Shown here one piece after another: positions 18,919 through 30,079 of a stretch of DNA of 64,000 bases. Source of the stretch: Pseudomonas sp. HN11 (GTDB lineage: Bacteria > Pseudomonadota > Gammaproteobacteria > Pseudomonadales > Pseudomonadaceae); contig NZ_CP089985.1 of NCBI RefSeq assembly GCF_021390155.1, positions 5,783,501 to 5,847,500 on the forward strand, read 5' to 3'. A program made the position numbers and the translations under genes. The notes beneath the pieces are model-generated. The model had not been told where the DNA came from. It saw only the letters and a list, made by a program, of their open reading frames with translations, and made no database searches. Positions within the stretch are counted from its first letter, which is position 1. The number at the start of each line of letters is the position of its first letter.

Positions 18919-19254
18919 TTACCGCGCTTTGCAGCCGCGCCCGATCAAATCATCGGTGGCGACCCAGTAAATCAGGCCTTCCTCACCTTTTGTGTGAAAC
19001 GCCAATTGGCCGTCGCTGTACAGCACGCCCGAGGCGGCAACGTCCTGCTTGAGGCGATAAACCTGATCGGAACCGCCCAAACGGACATCCACCTCGGATT
19101 TGGCCTGATTAGCAAAGCGCCAGTTCACCTCGGCTTTGCTGTCGCAGGTCCACGTGGTCCACTTGTCGGCAGTTTCTGCCTTGTTGCTGAACATGTTCAT
19201 GCTGCTGCAGCCGGCCAACAGGGCCAGGGCTACCAGGGCGAAAACGCCTTTCAT
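18919..19254 (-). CDS. MliC-like lipoprotein (C-type lysozyme inhibitor family)
   Basis: A 111-residue lipoprotein. The start at 19254 is set by a GAGGA eight bases upstream and yields a classic type II signal MKGVFALVALALLAGC with lipobox Cys16. The mature part contains two further cysteines (TWTCDSK and GRGCKAR) and a GVLYSDGQLAFHTKGEEGLIYW segment resembling the MliC/PliC fold, whose members bind and inhibit C-type lysozyme in the periplasm. By eye this is a reasonable but not certain match, because the family core is short. It lies between fba and pgk, a position occupied by small hypothetical genes in P. aeruginosa too. It is transcribed in the same direction as its neighbours. Confidence 0.68.
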   Translation of the reverse strand: MKGVFALVALALLAGCSSMNMFSNKAETADKWTTWTCDSKAEVNWRFANQAKSEVDVRLGGSDQVYRLKQDVAASGVLYSDGQLAFHTKGEEGLIYWVATDDLIGRGCKAR

Positions 19255-19301
19255 TGCCAATCCTCGTGAGGCGACCGATGGCCGCCAGTTGATCAGACCC
19301 G

Positions 19302-19529
19302 TCAAGGGCAACCCTGTTCCTGACCGTTGGGCGCGGCGTCGTATTTCTCCAGCCGTTCGTTGCCGATGCGCTTGTTGATCACCGGCATGGTCTCGGCTTG
19401 CCAGTCGGCCTGGTAGCAGCTTTTTTTCTGCTGCGCCGCAGGCTTTCCAGCGTCCGGCTCTGCGTTTGGCGTGCTGCCGCAGCCGGTCAACAGGCCCGCT
19501 GCGATAAACAATGCCAACGACTTGATCAT
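19302..19529 (-). CDS. Small lipoprotein, uncharacterised
   Basis: A 75-residue protein starting at 19529, where AGGAG sits seven bases upstream of the ATG. The N-terminus MIKSLALFIAAGLLTGC is a lipoprotein signal with the acylated Cys at 17. The mature part is short, charged and hydrophilic with two more cysteines (KKSCYQADW and the C-terminal QGCP). No domain is recognised. It starts 30 bases after the pgk stop codon, so it is co-transcribed with pgk and the MliC-like gene. Function unknown. Confidence 0.72.
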   Translation of the reverse strand: MIKSLALFIAAGLLTGCGSTPNAEPDAGKPAAQQKKSCYQADWQAETMPVINKRIGNERLEKYDAAPNGQEQGCP

Positions 19530-19558
19530 GGGAACACTCCTTTTCCGGATCACGAGCC

Positions 19559-20722
19559 TCAACCTTTGGCTCGGGTTTCCAACACTTCAACAGCGGGCAG
19601 TACTTTACCTTCGACGAACTCCAGGAACGCGCCGCCACCGGTAGAAATGTAGGAGATCTGGTCAGCAACGCCATATTTATCGATGGCCGCCAGGGTGTCG
19701 CCGCCGCCCGCGATGGAGAAAGCCGAGCTTTCAGCGATGGCCTTGGCCAGCACTTTGGTGCCGTTGCCGAACTGGTCGAATTCGAACACACCCACCGGAC
19801 CGTTCCACAAGATGGTCTGGGAGGCTTTCAGCAGTTCGGCAAAGTTGGCTGCGGTTTGCGGGCCGATATCCAGGATCATGTCGTCGGCGGCCACATCAGC
19901 GATCAGCTTGACGGTGGCTTCGGCGCTTTCGGCAAATTCCTTCGCGACGACTACGTCTACCGGTAATGGCACGCTGACTTTGGCAGCGATGGCGCGGGCG
20001 GTATCGAGCAGGTCCGGCTCGTACAGGGACTTGCCCACCGGGTGACCGGCAGCGGCCAGGAAGGTATTGGCAATACCGCCGCCAACGATCAGTTGATTGC
20101 AGATCTGGCTCAGGCTGTTCAGCACGTCCAACTTGGTGGACACCTTGGAACCGGCAACGATGGCCGCCATCGGTTGGGCTGGAGCACCCAGCGCCTTGCC
20201 CAGTGCGTCCAGTTCAGCGGCCAGCAACGGGCCAGCAGCGGCAACCTTGGCGAACTTGGCCACGCCATGGGTGGAGCCTTCTGCGCGGTGAGCGGTGCCG
20301 AAGGCGTCCATCACGAACACATCGCACAGCGCAGCGTATTGCTGGGCCAGTTCGTCGCTGTTCTTTTTCTCGCCCTTGTTGAAGCGCACGTTTTCAAACA
20401 GCACGATGTCGCCAGCTTTAACGTCAACGCCGCCCAGGTAGTCAGCCACCAGCGGTACGTCACGGCCCAGGGCGTTGCTGAGGTAATCGGCGACAGGCTT
20501 GAGGCTGTTTTCGGCGGAGAACTCACCTTCGGTCGGACGACCCAGGTGGGAGCAGACCATCACGGCTGCGCCTTTTTCCAGGGCCAGCTTGATGGTCGGC
20601 AGCGAGGCCAGGATTCGCGCATCGCTGGTGACAACACCGTCCTTGACTGGGACGTTGAGGTCTTCGCGGATCAGTACGCGCTTACCTTGCAGATCGAGGT
20701 CGGTCATCTTCAACACGGTCAT
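19559..20722 (-). CDS. pgk: Phosphoglycerate kinase
   Basis: A 387-residue kinase interconverting 1,3-bisphosphoglycerate plus ADP with 3-phosphoglycerate plus ATP. Recognisable elements: [16 protein letters not shown] (about 14-29, substrate loop), [10 protein letters not shown] (about 58-67), FENVRFN(K)GEKKN (about 111-122), GGAKVSTKL-type [11 protein letters not shown] (about 195-206), and the nucleotide-binding C-terminal [13 protein letters not shown] and [10 protein letters not shown](V)EG segments. Length and motifs are those of a functional enzyme. It follows epd by 17 bases, the gene order found in many gamma-proteobacteria. Confidence 0.96.
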   Translation of the reverse strand: MTVLKMTDLDLQGKRVLIREDLNVPVKDGVVTSDARILASLPTIKLALEKGAAVMVCSHLGRPTEGEFSAENSLKPVADYLSNALGRDVPLVADYLGGVDVKAGDIVLFENVRFNKGEKKNSDELAQQYAALCDVFVMDAFGTAHRAEGSTHGVAKFAKVAAAGPLLAAELDALGKALGAPAQPMAAIVAGSKVSTKLDVLNSLSQICNQLIVGGGIANTFLAAAGHPVGKSLYEPDLLDTARAIAAKVSVPLPVDVVVAKEFAESAEATVKLIADVAADDMILDIGPQTAANFAELLKASQTILWNGPVGVFEFDQFGNGTKVLAKAIAESSAFSIAGGGDTLAAIDKYGVADQISYISTGGGAFLEFVEGKVLPAVEVLETRAKG

Positions 20723-20739
20723 GGGTCGCAGTTCCTGAA

Positions 20740-21795
20740 TTACTGTTGAGGTTGTTTAGAGGCGATGTGCAGATAATGTTCCGCAACATCCAGCATTCGG
20801 TTGGCAAAGCCCCATTCGTTGTCGAACCAGGCCAGGATGTTCACCAGCCTCGGGCCGGAAACGCGGGTCTGGCTGGCATCGACAATCGCCGAATGCGGGT
20901 CATGGTTGAAATCACAACTGGCGTGCGGCAACTCGGTGTAGGCCAGCAGGCCTTTGAGCGGGCCGCTGGTGGCGGCGTCGCGCAGGATCTGGTTGACCTC
21001 CGTCGCATCGGTGTCGCTGACGGTTTGCATGGTGATGTCCAGGCAGGACACGTTCACCGTCGGTACCCGTACGGCTTTGGCCTGGATTCGCCCGGCAAGT
21101 TCCGGCAACAGTCGCTCGATACCCCGTGCCAGGCCCGTGGAGACCGGAATCACGGACTGAAACGCCGAGCGGGTACGGCGCAGATCTTCGTGATGATAGG
21201 CGTCGATCACCGGCTGGTCGTTCATCGCCGAGTGAATCGTGGTGATCGACACGTAGTCCAGGCCAATCGCCTGATCCAGCAGGTGCAACAGCGGCACGCT
21301 GCAATTGGTGGTGCAGGAAGCGTTGGACACCAGCAGCTCATCGCCGGTCAGGCAATCCTGGTTGATGCCATAGACGATGGTGGCGTCGACATCCGCCTCG
21401 CTGGCCATCGGCTGGGAAAACAGCACACGTGGTGCGCCGGCGTCGAGGAAACGCTGGCCATCGGCACGGGTGTGGTAGACACCGGAACACTCCAGCACCA
21501 GGTCGACGCCCAGTGCTTTCCAGTCGATGCCTTCGGGGGTGGCACTGCGCAAGACCTGCACGCAGTTGCCATTAATGTGCAGACAATCGCCTTCGACCCG
21601 CACTTCTCCAGGGAAGCGGCCGTGGGTGGAGTCAAAGCGTGTCAGGTATTCGATGCTGGCCATGTCAGCCAGATCGTTGATCGCAACAATTTCGAACCCG
21701 GCCGCCGCCCCTCGCTCGAACAGAGCACGCAAGACGCAACGACCAATGCGGCCGTAGCCGTTGAGTGCAACTTTGTAGGGACGCGGTTGAGGCAT
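20740..21795 (-). CDS. epd: D-erythrose-4-phosphate dehydrogenase
   Basis: A 351-residue NAD-dependent dehydrogenase of the GAPDH superfamily. It oxidises erythrose 4-phosphate to 4-phosphoerythronate, the first step of the DXP-dependent pyridoxal phosphate pathway. The Rossmann start [17 protein letters not shown], the active-site SNASCTTNC (Cys about residue 160) and the C-terminal [12 protein letters not shown] are present. Several features separate Epd from gap genes: the sequence [10 protein letters not shown] rather than the GAPDH S-loop consensus, and the position between tkt and pgk. The upstream tkt provides erythrose 4-phosphate, its substrate. A REPIN lies in the 140-base gap to tkt. 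Confidence 0.9.
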   Translation of the reverse strand: MPQPRPYKVALNGYGRIGRCVLRALFERGAAAGFEIVAINDLADMASIEYLTRFDSTHGRFPGEVRVEGDCLHINGNCVQVLRSATPEGIDWKALGVDLVLECSGVYHTRADGQRFLDAGAPRVLFSQPMASEADVDATIVYGINQDCLTGDELLVSNASCTTNCSVPLLHLLDQAIGLDYVSITTIHSAMNDQPVIDAYHHEDLRRTRSAFQSVIPVSTGLARGIERLLPELAGRIQAKAVRVPTVNVSCLDITMQTVSDTDATEVNQILRDAATSGPLKGLLAYTELPHASCDFNHDPHSAIVDASQTRVSGPRLVNILAWFDNEWGFANRMLDVAEHYLHIASKQPQQ

Positions 21796-21837
21796 GGGGT
21801 TCTCGATTACCTTGGGTAATGGGGTGAATGTGCCATC

Positions 21838-21909
21838 GCCTTCGCGAGCAAGCCCGCTCCCACATCAGATTGCATTCCAATGTGGGAGCGGGCTTGCTCG
21901 CGAAGAGGC
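21838..21909. repeat. REPIN between epd and tkt
   Basis: Inverted pair TTCGCGAGCAAGCCCGCTCC (from 21841) and GGAGCGGGCTTGCTCGCGAA (to 21904), separated by about 25 bases. Same family as the copy at 11481. It could stabilise the upstream mRNA or attenuate read-through from tkt into epd. Confidence 0.85.
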
Positions 21910-21935
21910 CAGTACAGCCACCTCAATCTACAGCC

Positions 21936-23933
21936 TTAGTCTTCCAGCAGCTCTTCAGCCTGACCCAGGATGTTTTCCAGGGTGAAACCGAACTCTTCGA
22001 ACAACGCCGGCGCCGGCGCCGACTCACCGTAGGTGGTCATGCCGATTACGCGACCTTCCAGGCCCACGTACTTGTACCAATAGTCGGCGTGTGCCGCCTC
22101 GATAGCGATACGTGCGCTGACCTGCAACGGCAGCACCGATTGCTTGTAGCCGGCGTCCTGGGCTTCGAACACGCTGGTGCACGGCATGGACACAACGCGT
22201 ACGTTGCGGCCCTGGGCGGTCAGCTTGTCGTACGCCTGGACGGTCAGGCCCACCTCGGAACCAGTGGAGATCAGGATCAACTCCGGCTCGCCGATACAGT
22301 CCTTGAGCACGTAGCCGCCACGGCTGATGTCGGCGATCTGGGCGTCGGTACGCACTTGGTGCTGCAGGTTCTGACGCGAGAAGATCAGCGCCGAAGGGCC
22401 GTCCTTACGCTCGATAGCGTGCTTCCAAGCCACGGCGGATTCCACCGCGTCGGCTGGGCGCCAGCAATCCAGGTTTGGCGTGGTACGCAGGCTGGTCAGT
22501 TGCTCGACCGGCTGGTGCGTCGGGCCATCTTCGCCGAGGCCGATGGAGTCGTGGGTGTACACGTGGATCACGCGCTTCTTCATCAGTGCGGCCATGCGCA
22601 CGGCGTTGCGGGCGTATTCCATGAACATCAGGAAGGTTGCGCCGTAAGGCACCAGGCCGCCGTGCAGAGACACGCCGTTCATGATCGCGCTCATGCCGAA
22701 CTCACGGACACCGTAGTACATGTAGTTGCCGCTGGCGTCTTCCGCCGAAACACCTTTGCAACCTTTCCACAGAGTCAGGTTGGAACCGGCCAGGTCAGCC
22801 GAACCGCCGAGGATCTCAGGCAGCAATGGGCCAAAGGCGTTCAGGGTGTTCTGGCTGGCTTTACGGCTGGCGATGGTCTCGCCCTTGGCCGCAACTTCGG
22901 CGATATAGGCCGAGGCTTTTTCCGAGAAGTCGGCCGGCAGGTCGCCGGCGAGGCGGCGGACCAGCTCATTGGCCAGCTCAGGAAATTCGGCGGAGTAGGC
23001 CGCGAAACGCTGGTCCCACTCGGCTTCGGCAGCCAGGCCTTTTTCCTTGGCATCCCATTCGGCGTAGATGTCGGCCGGGATTTGGAACGGGCCGTGGTTC
23101 CACTTCAGGGCTTCACGGGTCAGGGCGATTTCCGCGTCACCCAGTGGGGCGCCGTGGCAGTCTTCCTTGCCCTGCTTGTTCGGCGAACCGAAACCAATGG
23201 TGGTCTTGCAGCAGATCAAGGTCGGCTGCGCGCTCTTGCGAGCGGTGTCGATGGCGGTCTTGATCTCTTCCGGATCGTGGCCGTCAACGTTGCGGATCAC
23301 CTGCCAGTTGTAGGCTTCGAAGCGCTTGGGGGTGTCATCGGTGAACCAGCCTTCGACTTCGCCGTCGATGGAGATGCCATTGTCATCGTAGAACGCGATC
23401 AGCTTGCCCAGGCCCAAGGTACCGGCCAGGGAGGCGACTTCGTGGGAGATGCCTTCCATCATGCAGCCATCGCCCAGGAACACATAGGTGTGGTGATCGA
23501 CGATATCGTGGCCCGGGCGGTTGAATTGTGCGCCCAGGACTTTTTCAGCCAGCGCGAAGCCAACGGCGTTGGCCAGGCCTTGGCCCAGGGGACCGGTGGT
23601 GGTCTCGACGCCTGGGGTGTAGCCGAATTCCGGGTGACCCGGCGTGCGGCTGTGCAATTGGCGGAAGCTCTTGAGGTCATCGATGGTGACATCGTAGCCG
23701 GTCAGGTGCAGCAGCGAGTAGATCAGCATCGAGCCGTGGCCGTTGGACAGCACGAAGCGGTCACGGTCGGCGAACGACGGATTGCTCGGGTTGTGTTTCA
23801 GGTAGTCACGCCAAAGTACCTCGGCGATATCCGCCATGCCCATTGGGGCACCGGGATGGCCGCTGTTGGCTTTTTGCACGGCATCCATGCTGAGGGCACG
23901 AATGGCGTTGGCACGCTCACGACGGCTGGGCAT
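21936..23933 (-). CDS. tktA: Transketolase
   Basis: A 665-residue thiamine diphosphate enzyme moving two-carbon ketol units in the pentose phosphate pathway and supplying erythrose 4-phosphate. Start at 23933 is supported by AGGAG eight bases upstream. Signatures: N-terminal [32 protein letters not shown], the ThDP-binding [12 protein letters not shown] motif (about 153-164) through the DDNGIS segment, and the C-terminal half with [16 protein letters not shown] (about 470-485). It heads the tkt-epd-pgk-fba run and is divergent from the ArsR-methyltransferase-metK operon, with about 250 bases between, in which a 26-bp palindrome lies. Confidence 0.96.
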   Translation of the reverse strand: MPSRRERANAIRALSMDAVQKANSGHPGAPMGMADIAEVLWRDYLKHNPSNPSFADRDRFVLSNGHGSMLIYSLLHLTGYDVTIDDLKSFRQLHSRTPGHPEFGYTPGVETTTGPLGQGLANAVGFALAEKVLGAQFNRPGHDIVDHHTYVFLGDGCMMEGISHEVASLAGTLGLGKLIAFYDDNGISIDGEVEGWFTDDTPKRFEAYNWQVIRNVDGHDPEEIKTAIDTARKSAQPTLICCKTTIGFGSPNKQGKEDCHGAPLGDAEIALTREALKWNHGPFQIPADIYAEWDAKEKGLAAEAEWDQRFAAYSAEFPELANELVRRLAGDLPADFSEKASAYIAEVAAKGETIASRKASQNTLNAFGPLLPEILGGSADLAGSNLTLWKGCKGVSAEDASGNYMYYGVREFGMSAIMNGVSLHGGLVPYGATFLMFMEYARNAVRMAALMKKRVIHVYTHDSIGLGEDGPTHQPVEQLTSLRTTPNLDCWRPADAVESAVAWKHAIERKDGPSALIFSRQNLQHQVRTDAQIADISRGGYVLKDCIGEPELILISTGSEVGLTVQAYDKLTAQGRNVRVVSMPCTSVFEAQDAGYKQSVLPLQVSARIAIEAAHADYWYKYVGLEGRVIGMTTYGESAPAPALFEEFGFTLENILGQAEELLED

Positions 23934-24115
23934 CGCTGATCTCCTGGGGTCTGCTGAAAAGAAACGGAAAAAAGGACCGGCATTTTCCCTCAGCCACCGC
24001 CTGCGGGCAATGACAGATAGTCACTTGTGGGTGTTTTTCCTGTGGATCCTTTGCAGAAACCGGTTACGGGTTCGTCTGAAGGTTATGGCTGCGGCTTATA
24101 ACCGCCACTTATCGA

Positions 24116-24141
24116 TCAATATCAAAACTTTTTGATATTGA
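24116..24141. promoter_or_regulatory. 26-bp palindrome, candidate operator of the ArsR-type regulator
   Basis: Perfect 12-bp arms TCAATATCAAAA and TTTTGATATTGA around CT. It lies 41-66 bases upstream of the ArsR-methyltransferase ATG in the intergenic region shared with tkt. AT-rich dyads of this kind are typical ArsR-family operators. Autoregulation, possibly with effects on metK and tkt, is inferred. Confidence 0.65.
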
Positions 24142-24181
24142 CCTTGCGATACACCTTACCCGTCACTAGACTGCTGGCCTT

Positions 24182-25177
24182 ATGAACCTACCCATGCCCT
24201 CACTGCGCCCCGACGACGGCGATGAACTGGCAGCCTTATGCAAGGCCGCTGGCGATCCGTTGCGTCTGAACGTGTTGCGCGCATTGGCCAACGACTCCTT
24301 CGGCGTACTGGAACTGGCACAGATCTTCGCCATCGGCCAGTCCGGGATGAGCCACCATTTGAAGGTGCTCGCCCAGGCCGACCTGGTGGCCACCCGCCGT
24401 GAAGGCAATGCGATTTTCTACCGCCGCGCCCTGCCCCATACCGAACTGCTCGGCGGCAAGCTGCACACGGCCTTGCTCGAAGAAGTGGACAACCTGAGCC
24501 TGCCAGGCGACGTGCAGTCGCGCATCAGCCAGGTTCATGGACAACGCGCTGCCGCGAGCCAAGATTTTTTCGCACGGGTTGCCGAGAAGTTTCGCGCCCA
24601 GCAAGACCTGATTGCCGGCCTTGCCCAATACCGCGACAGCGTATTGGCGTTGCTCGACAAGCTGAGCTTCAGTGAAGAGGCCACGGCACTGGAAGTCGGC
24701 CCCGGCGATGGCGGTTTCCTGCCGGAGCTGGCGCGGCGTTTTCAGCAAGTCACAGCCTTGGACAACAGCCCGGCGATGCTGGAACTGGCGCGCCAGCTTT
24801 GCGAGCGCGAGTCGCTGGGCAACGTCAGCCTGCAACTGGCGGACGCATTGAATAGCGCGATGATCAAGGCCGACTGCGTGGTGTTGAATATGGTGCTGCA
24901 CCATTTCGCCGCCCCCGCCGACGCCCTCAAGCAAATGGCCGGGCTGCTGCACCCCGGCGGTAGCCTGCTGGTTACGGATTTATGCAGCCACAACCAGAAT
25001 TGGGCCAGGGAGGCCTGCGGTGATCTCTGGTTGGGTTTTGAACAGGATGATCTGGCCCGTTGGGCCACCGCTGCGGGACTCGTTCCCGGGGAAAGCCTCT
25101 ATGTAGGTTTACGTAATGGTTTCCAGATCCAGGTCCGCCATTTTCAGCGACCGGCTGGCGACACTCACCATCGGTAA
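24182..25177 (+). CDS. ArsR-family HTH regulator fused to a SAM-dependent methyltransferase domain
   Basis: A 331-residue two-domain protein. Residues 10-95 form an ArsR/SmtB winged helix ([20 protein letters not shown], helix-turn-helix [23 protein letters not shown]). Residues about 140-320 form a class I methyltransferase with motif I as [15 protein letters not shown], motif II as [12 protein letters not shown], and VLNMVLHHF. ArsR regulators with such domains include the SahR type, which senses S-adenosylhomocysteine and controls methyl-cycle genes in other Proteobacteria. The location 20 bases upstream of metK fits that role. The start codon has no clear ribosome binding site, so a very short or leaderless mRNA is possible. 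Whether the methyltransferase fold is catalytic or only a sensor is not known. Confidence 0.85.
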   Translation: MNLPMPSLRPDDGDELAALCKAAGDPLRLNVLRALANDSFGVLELAQIFAIGQSGMSHHLKVLAQADLVATRREGNAIFYRRALPHTELLGGKLHTALLEEVDNLSLPGDVQSRISQVHGQRAAASQDFFARVAEKFRAQQDLIAGLAQYRDSVLALLDKLSFSEEATALEVGPGDGGFLPELARRFQQVTALDNSPAMLELARQLCERESLGNVSLQLADALNSAMIKADCVVLNMVLHHFAAPADALKQMAGLLHPGGSLLVTDLCSHNQNWAREACGDLWLGFEQDDLARWATAAGLVPGESLYVGLRNGFQIQVRHFQRPAGDTHHR

Positions 25178-25196
25178 ATATCAGGAAAACATCGAG

Positions 25197-26387
25197 ATGA
25201 GCGAATACTCCCTTTTCACCTCCGAGTCCGTGTCTGAAGGGCATCCGGACAAAATCGCCGACCAGATTTCTGACGCGGTGCTGGACGCCATCATTGCTGA
25301 AGACAAGTTCGCCCGTGTGGCGTGCGAGACCCTGGTGAAAACCGGCGTAGCGATCATCGCCGGCGAGGTGACCACTTCCGCCTGGGTTGACCTGGAGCAG
25401 CTGGTGCGTGACGTGATCACCGACATTGGCTACAACAGCTCCGACGTCGGTTTCGACGGCGCGACCTGCGGGGTGATGAACATCATCGGCAAGCAGTCAC
25501 CGGATATCAACCAGGGTGTCGACCGTGCCAAGCCTGAAGATCAAGGCGCAGGCGACCAAGGCCTGATGTTCGGTTATGCCAGCAACGAAACCGACGTGCT
25601 GATGCCTGCTCCCATCACCTTTTCGCACCAGTTGGTACAGCGCCAGGCCGAAGCCCGTAAATCCGGCCTGTTGCCGTGGCTGCGTCCGGACGCCAAGTCC
25701 CAGGTGACCTGTCGTTATGAAGGCGGCAAGGTGGTGGGTATCGACGCGGTCGTGCTGTCGACCCAACACAACCCGGACGTATCCTACGCCGACCTGCGCG
25801 AAGGCGTGATGGAGCTGATCGTCAAGCACGTGTTGCCGGCCGAACTGCTGAGCAGAGACACTCAGTTCCACATCAACCCGACGGGCCAGTTCATCATTGG
25901 CGGCCCGGTGGGTGACTGCGGCCTGACCGGCCGCAAGATCATCGTCGACAGCTACGGCGGCATGGCCCGTCACGGCGGCGGCGCGTTCTCCGGTAAAGAT
26001 CCATCCAAGGTTGACCGCTCGGCGGCCTACGCCGGTCGTTACGTGGCCAAGAACATCGTCGCCGCCGGCCTGGCCGAGCGTTGCGAGATTCAGGTTTCCT
26101 ACGCCATTGGTGTGGCCCAGCCTACGTCGATCTCACTGAATACCTTCGGCACCGGCAAGATCAGCGATGACAAGATCGTAAAACTGGTGCGTGAGATCTT
26201 CGACCTGCGCCCTTACGCGATCACCACCATGCTCGACCTGCTGCACCCGATGTACCAGGAAACCGCAGCCTACGGCCACTTCGGTCGTACCCCAGCGCAG
26301 AAGACCGTTGGCGACGACACCTTCACCACCTTCACCTGGGAAAAAACCGACCGCGCCAACGACCTGCGGACTGCCGCCGGCCTGTAA
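25197..26387 (+). CDS. metK: S-adenosylmethionine synthetase
   Basis: A 396-residue enzyme making SAM from methionine and ATP. The ATG at 25197 gives [23 protein letters not shown], the invariant N-terminus; an upstream in-frame extension has no family counterpart. Signatures are [12 protein letters not shown] (about 115-126), [22 protein letters not shown] (P-loop-like GGGAFSGKD, about 260-268) and [11 protein letters not shown] near the C-terminus. The ribosome binding site is AGGA at 25182-25185. It is downstream of the ArsR-methyltransferase gene in the same transcript and ends at a strong terminator. Confidence 0.97.
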   Translation: MSEYSLFTSESVSEGHPDKIADQISDAVLDAIIAEDKFARVACETLVKTGVAIIAGEVTTSAWVDLEQLVRDVITDIGYNSSDVGFDGATCGVMNIIGKQSPDINQGVDRAKPEDQGAGDQGLMFGYASNETDVLMPAPITFSHQLVQRQAEARKSGLLPWLRPDAKSQVTCRYEGGKVVGIDAVVLSTQHNPDVSYADLREGVMELIVKHVLPAELLSRDTQFHINPTGQFIIGGPVGDCGLTGRKIIVDSYGGMARHGGGAFSGKDPSKVDRSAAYAGRYVAKNIVAAGLAERCEIQVSYAIGVAQPTSISLNTFGTGKISDDKIVKLVREIFDLRPYAITTMLDLLHPMYQETAAYGHFGRTPAQKTVGDDTFTTFTWEKTDRANDLRTAAGL

Positions 26388-26402
26388 TCGCACTCGGTGC
26401 AC

Positions 26403-26437
26403 AAAAGCCCTGCCGGGTTCGCCCGGCGGGGCTTTTT
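26403..26437 (+). terminator. Intrinsic terminator of metK
   Basis: AAAAGCCCTGCCGGG, loop TTCG, CCCGGCGGGGCTTTTT, 15 bases past the stop codon. Strong GC stem with a UUCG-type loop and a T tract. Confidence 0.92.
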
Positions 26438-26487
26438 ATTGCGTAGCGGTTTGCGCGATGAACTTCACGTTTTTTTGGATCCAACCC

Positions 26488-26516
26488 TTGCAGGCCCAAT
26501 GGTGGCCCTCTAGAAT
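26488..26516 (+). promoter_or_regulatory. Predicted sigma-70 promoter upstream of the secreted coiled-coil gene
   Basis: TTGCAG (26488-26493), 17-base spacer, TAGAAT (26511-26516). Transcription would start near 26523, leaving a leader of about 87 bases before the ATG at 26610. Confidence 0.55.
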
Positions 26517-26609
26517 CCGCGCCCTCTCGGGCCCTTCATCTTATTTGGATATTGCCCTGCGCCAGCCCGAGACTCATAAGCGCGCAGGCAATCGAACATT
26601 GAGGTTTTC

Positions 26610-26960
26610 ATGCGCATTTCCACGCTTGCCCCTGCGGCCCTTCTGCTCAGCCTGTTCGCCCTGTCGGTAAACGCCGCCGACCTGAGCGCTCTGAGTGGCG
26701 CCCTGAGTTCTCAACTGGGTGGTGGTAACTCCGGCGATTGCCAGAAGCAAGCCAACGACTTGCAAGCCAAGATCGATGCCGCTGAAGCCCAGAAGGACAC
26801 CTTGAAAGTGAAGGCCTTCAAAGCCGCGCAAGACCAGATCAACAAAGGTTGCAACAAAATCGCTGAAACCCAGGCCAAGGCCGACGCCAAGCAGCAAACG
26901 CAGGAGGCCAAGGCCGACAAGCACGACACCGTGAAGGCCTTGGGCGGTCTGTTCAGGTAA
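26610..26960 (+). CDS. Small secreted coiled-coil protein following metK
   Basis: A 116-residue exported protein with a Sec signal peptide MRISTLAPAALLLSLFALSVNA (cleavage before ADLSAL). The mature chain is highly charged, Lys/Gln/Ala-rich and predicted helical, with two cysteines (DCQKQAND and NKGCNKIAE) framing KIDAAEAQKDTLKVKAFKAAQ. The spacing recalls the N-terminal half of DUF1090 proteins such as the one at 30080, so a distant relation is possible. The corresponding gene follows metK in P. aeruginosa as a hypothetical (PA0545). Own promoter and terminator are visible. Periplasmic function unknown. Confidence 0.8.
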   Translation: MRISTLAPAALLLSLFALSVNAADLSALSGALSSQLGGGNSGDCQKQANDLQAKIDAAEAQKDTLKVKAFKAAQDQINKGCNKIAETQAKADAKQQTQEAKADKHDTVKALGGLFR

Positions 26961-26975
26961 GTAGAAACACCTCGT

Positions 26976-27004
26976 AAAAAGCCTCGCACTGTCGGGGCTT
27001 TTTT
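26976..27004 (+). terminator. Intrinsic terminator after the secreted coiled-coil gene
   Basis: AAAAAGCC ... GGCTTTTTT with a GC-rich inner part, 16 bases after the stop. The second IS element is inserted 8 bases beyond it. Confidence 0.85.
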
Positions 27005-27065
27005 GTGGCCGTTGTCCCGTCCTGAATAAGGTTTACACCTTCTGACCTATCTTCAGGAGGAGCCA

Positions 27066-27467
27066 ATGGATGCGGGCAAAAGGCGAAGCCAGCGTGACTA
27101 CACGCTAGCCTTTAAATTATCGGTCGTAGACCAGGTCGAAAAGGGCGAGTTGAGTTATAAAGAGGCTCAACGGCGCTACGGCATTCAGGGCCGGTCCACG
27201 GTACTGGTCTGGCTGCGCAAGCACGGCCGGCAGGACTGGAGTCAGGGCGCCTCAATTCGAGAACCGAGGAGCAGGTCCATGACTGAGCCACCCCTCCCGC
27301 TAACACCCGAGCAGCGGATCAAAGAGCTCGAAGAGCAGTTGGCGCTAAGCAACCAGAAAGCGCAGTTCTTCGAAGCCGTCGTGAATGTTCTGAAGAATGA
27401 CTACGGTGTTTCTGTCGTAAAAAAGCGACCCGGCAAGTCCTCTCGCAAGGGCAAATCCAAGACCTGA
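27066..27467 (+). CDS. IS3-family transposase OrfA
   Basis: A 133-residue DNA-binding protein starting 7 bases after AGGAGG. The helix-turn-helix covers about residues 10-55 (YTLAFKLSVVDQVEKGELSY, then KEAQRRYGIQGRSTVLVWLRKHG). A coiled coil RIKELEEQLALSNQKAQFFE (about 85-104) would mediate dimerisation. Fifteen codons before its stop the frame crosses A-AAA-AAG (27419-27425), where ribosomes can slip back one base into orfB. The product alone probably regulates transposition; the fusion is the transposase. Confidence 0.92.
   Translation: MDAGKRRSQRDYTLAFKLSVVDQVEKGELSYKEAQRRYGIQGRSTVLVWLRKHGRQDWSQGASIREPRSRSMTEPPLPLTPEQRIKELEEQLALSNQKAQFFEAVVNVLKNDYGVSVVKKRPGKSSRKGKSKT
27419..27425 (+). promoter_or_regulatory. 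Programmed -1 frameshift heptamer A AAA AAG
   Basis: The heptamer is in register with orfA codons (GTA AAA AAG). A -1 slip continues as K-A-T-R-Q-V-L-S and joins the orfB frame without a stop. This is the standard IS3-family way to make OrfAB. Confidence 0.85.
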
Positions 27468-27490
27468 GCATCACCAGGGCTTGCCTGTTC

Positions 27491-28288
27491 ATGGGCATTT
27501 CGCGCCAAGCATATTACCAACGAAATCGGGCTTTCGACGCGAGGGCTCGCCAAGATCAAGAGGTGATGGACTTTGTTCTTGAAAAGCGCCGACGCCAGCC
27601 ACGGATCGGCACGCGCAAGCTGCATTACCTGATGAGCGTCGAATTTGGCGCATCAGTGCAGGTCGGCAGAGACCGCCTGTTCAGCATCCTGCGCAACGCT
27701 CGAGAACTGGTTGTGCGCAAACGGGCTTACCACAAAACGACGGACAGCCATCACCGCTTTCGCCGCCATCCTAACCTGCTCAAAGCGGGCCAGAAGCAGA
27801 TCGTACCCAACAGACCAGAGCAGGTGTGGGTTGCAGACATAACCTACCTGCCGACACAGGAAAGCGTGGCTTATGTGAGCCTGGTGACAGACGCTTACTC
27901 GCGCAAGATCGTAGGCCATCATGTGCATGCGAGTTTGCATACCGAGTCGGTGATCAAAGCGATGGAAAAGGCAGTTGGTGAACGCCAAACCACGCTTCCA
28001 CTAATCCATCATTCAGACCGCGGAGCCCAATACTGCTCTGAGCTTTATCAGCGCTTGCACGCCAGTCATGGCATCAGATGCTCGATGACCGACGGCTATG
28101 ACTGCTACCAGAATGCTCTGGCGGAACGGATAAACGGCATTTTGAAGACCGAGTTTCTGCTGTATCGCCCTAAAAATCTGGCGGATGCAGTGAAGATGGT
28201 GGGTGAGTCGGTGCTGATCTACAACGGGGAAAGGCCACACATGTCCCTGAAATACAAAACGCCCGATGCGGTGCATCGAGCGTTTTGA
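27491..28288 (+). CDS. IS3-family transposase OrfB (DDE integrase domain)
   Basis: A 265-residue catalytic domain counted from an internal ATG; the frame is open upstream to the slippage site, so the natural product is the OrfAB fusion. The HTH_21-like portion is RRQPRIGTRKLHYLM. The DDE residues are Asp in WVADITYLP, Asp in HHSDRGAQYCS and Glu in ALAERINGILKTEF, with the usual D-D-35-E spacing of IS3 enzymes. The C-terminal YNGERPHMSLKYKTPD(A)VH motif is typical. No interrupting mutation, so the copy is likely mobile. Confidence 0.93.
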   Translation: MGISRQAYYQRNRAFDARARQDQEVMDFVLEKRRRQPRIGTRKLHYLMSVEFGASVQVGRDRLFSILRNARELVVRKRAYHKTTDSHHRFRRHPNLLKAGQKQIVPNRPEQVWVADITYLPTQESVAYVSLVTDAYSRKIVGHHVHASLHTESVIKAMEKAVGERQTTLPLIHHSDRGAQYCSELYQRLHASHGIRCSMTDGYDCYQNALAERINGILKTEFLLYRPKNLADAVKMVGESVLIYNGERPHMSLKYKTPDAVHRAF

Positions 28289-28341
28289 GACTGAAACAGG
28301 TGTAAACCTATTTCAGGACTAGACACGTGTGAATCCTTTAG

Positions 28342-30036
<1,695 letters not shown>

Positions 30037-30079
30037 ACCCCGCTATCCCCGCCATCAGATTGCGACTTTGGAGCCCCAT

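Larger units (their letters stand above)
27013..28325 (+). mobile_element. Complete IS3-family insertion sequence, 1313 bp
   Basis: Terminal inverted repeats of 28 bp with four mismatches: 27013-27040 (TGTCCCGTCCTGAATAAGGT, then TTACACCT) and 28298-28325 (complement TGTCTAGTCCTGAAATAGGT, then TTACACCT). A 3-bp target duplication CGT flanks it (27010-27012 and 28326-28328). It encodes orfA and orfB with a canonical A-AAA-AAG frameshift site. It is unrelated in sequence to the IS at 11563 but belongs to the same family. It is inserted between a terminator and ligB, so no coding sequence was cut. Confidence 0.95.

Noticed and set aside
21828..23939. 703-residue plus-strand frame covering tkt
   Set aside because: It is antisense to tkt, which has full transketolase motifs and a good RBS. 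Long antisense frames are expected from GC-rich third codon positions.
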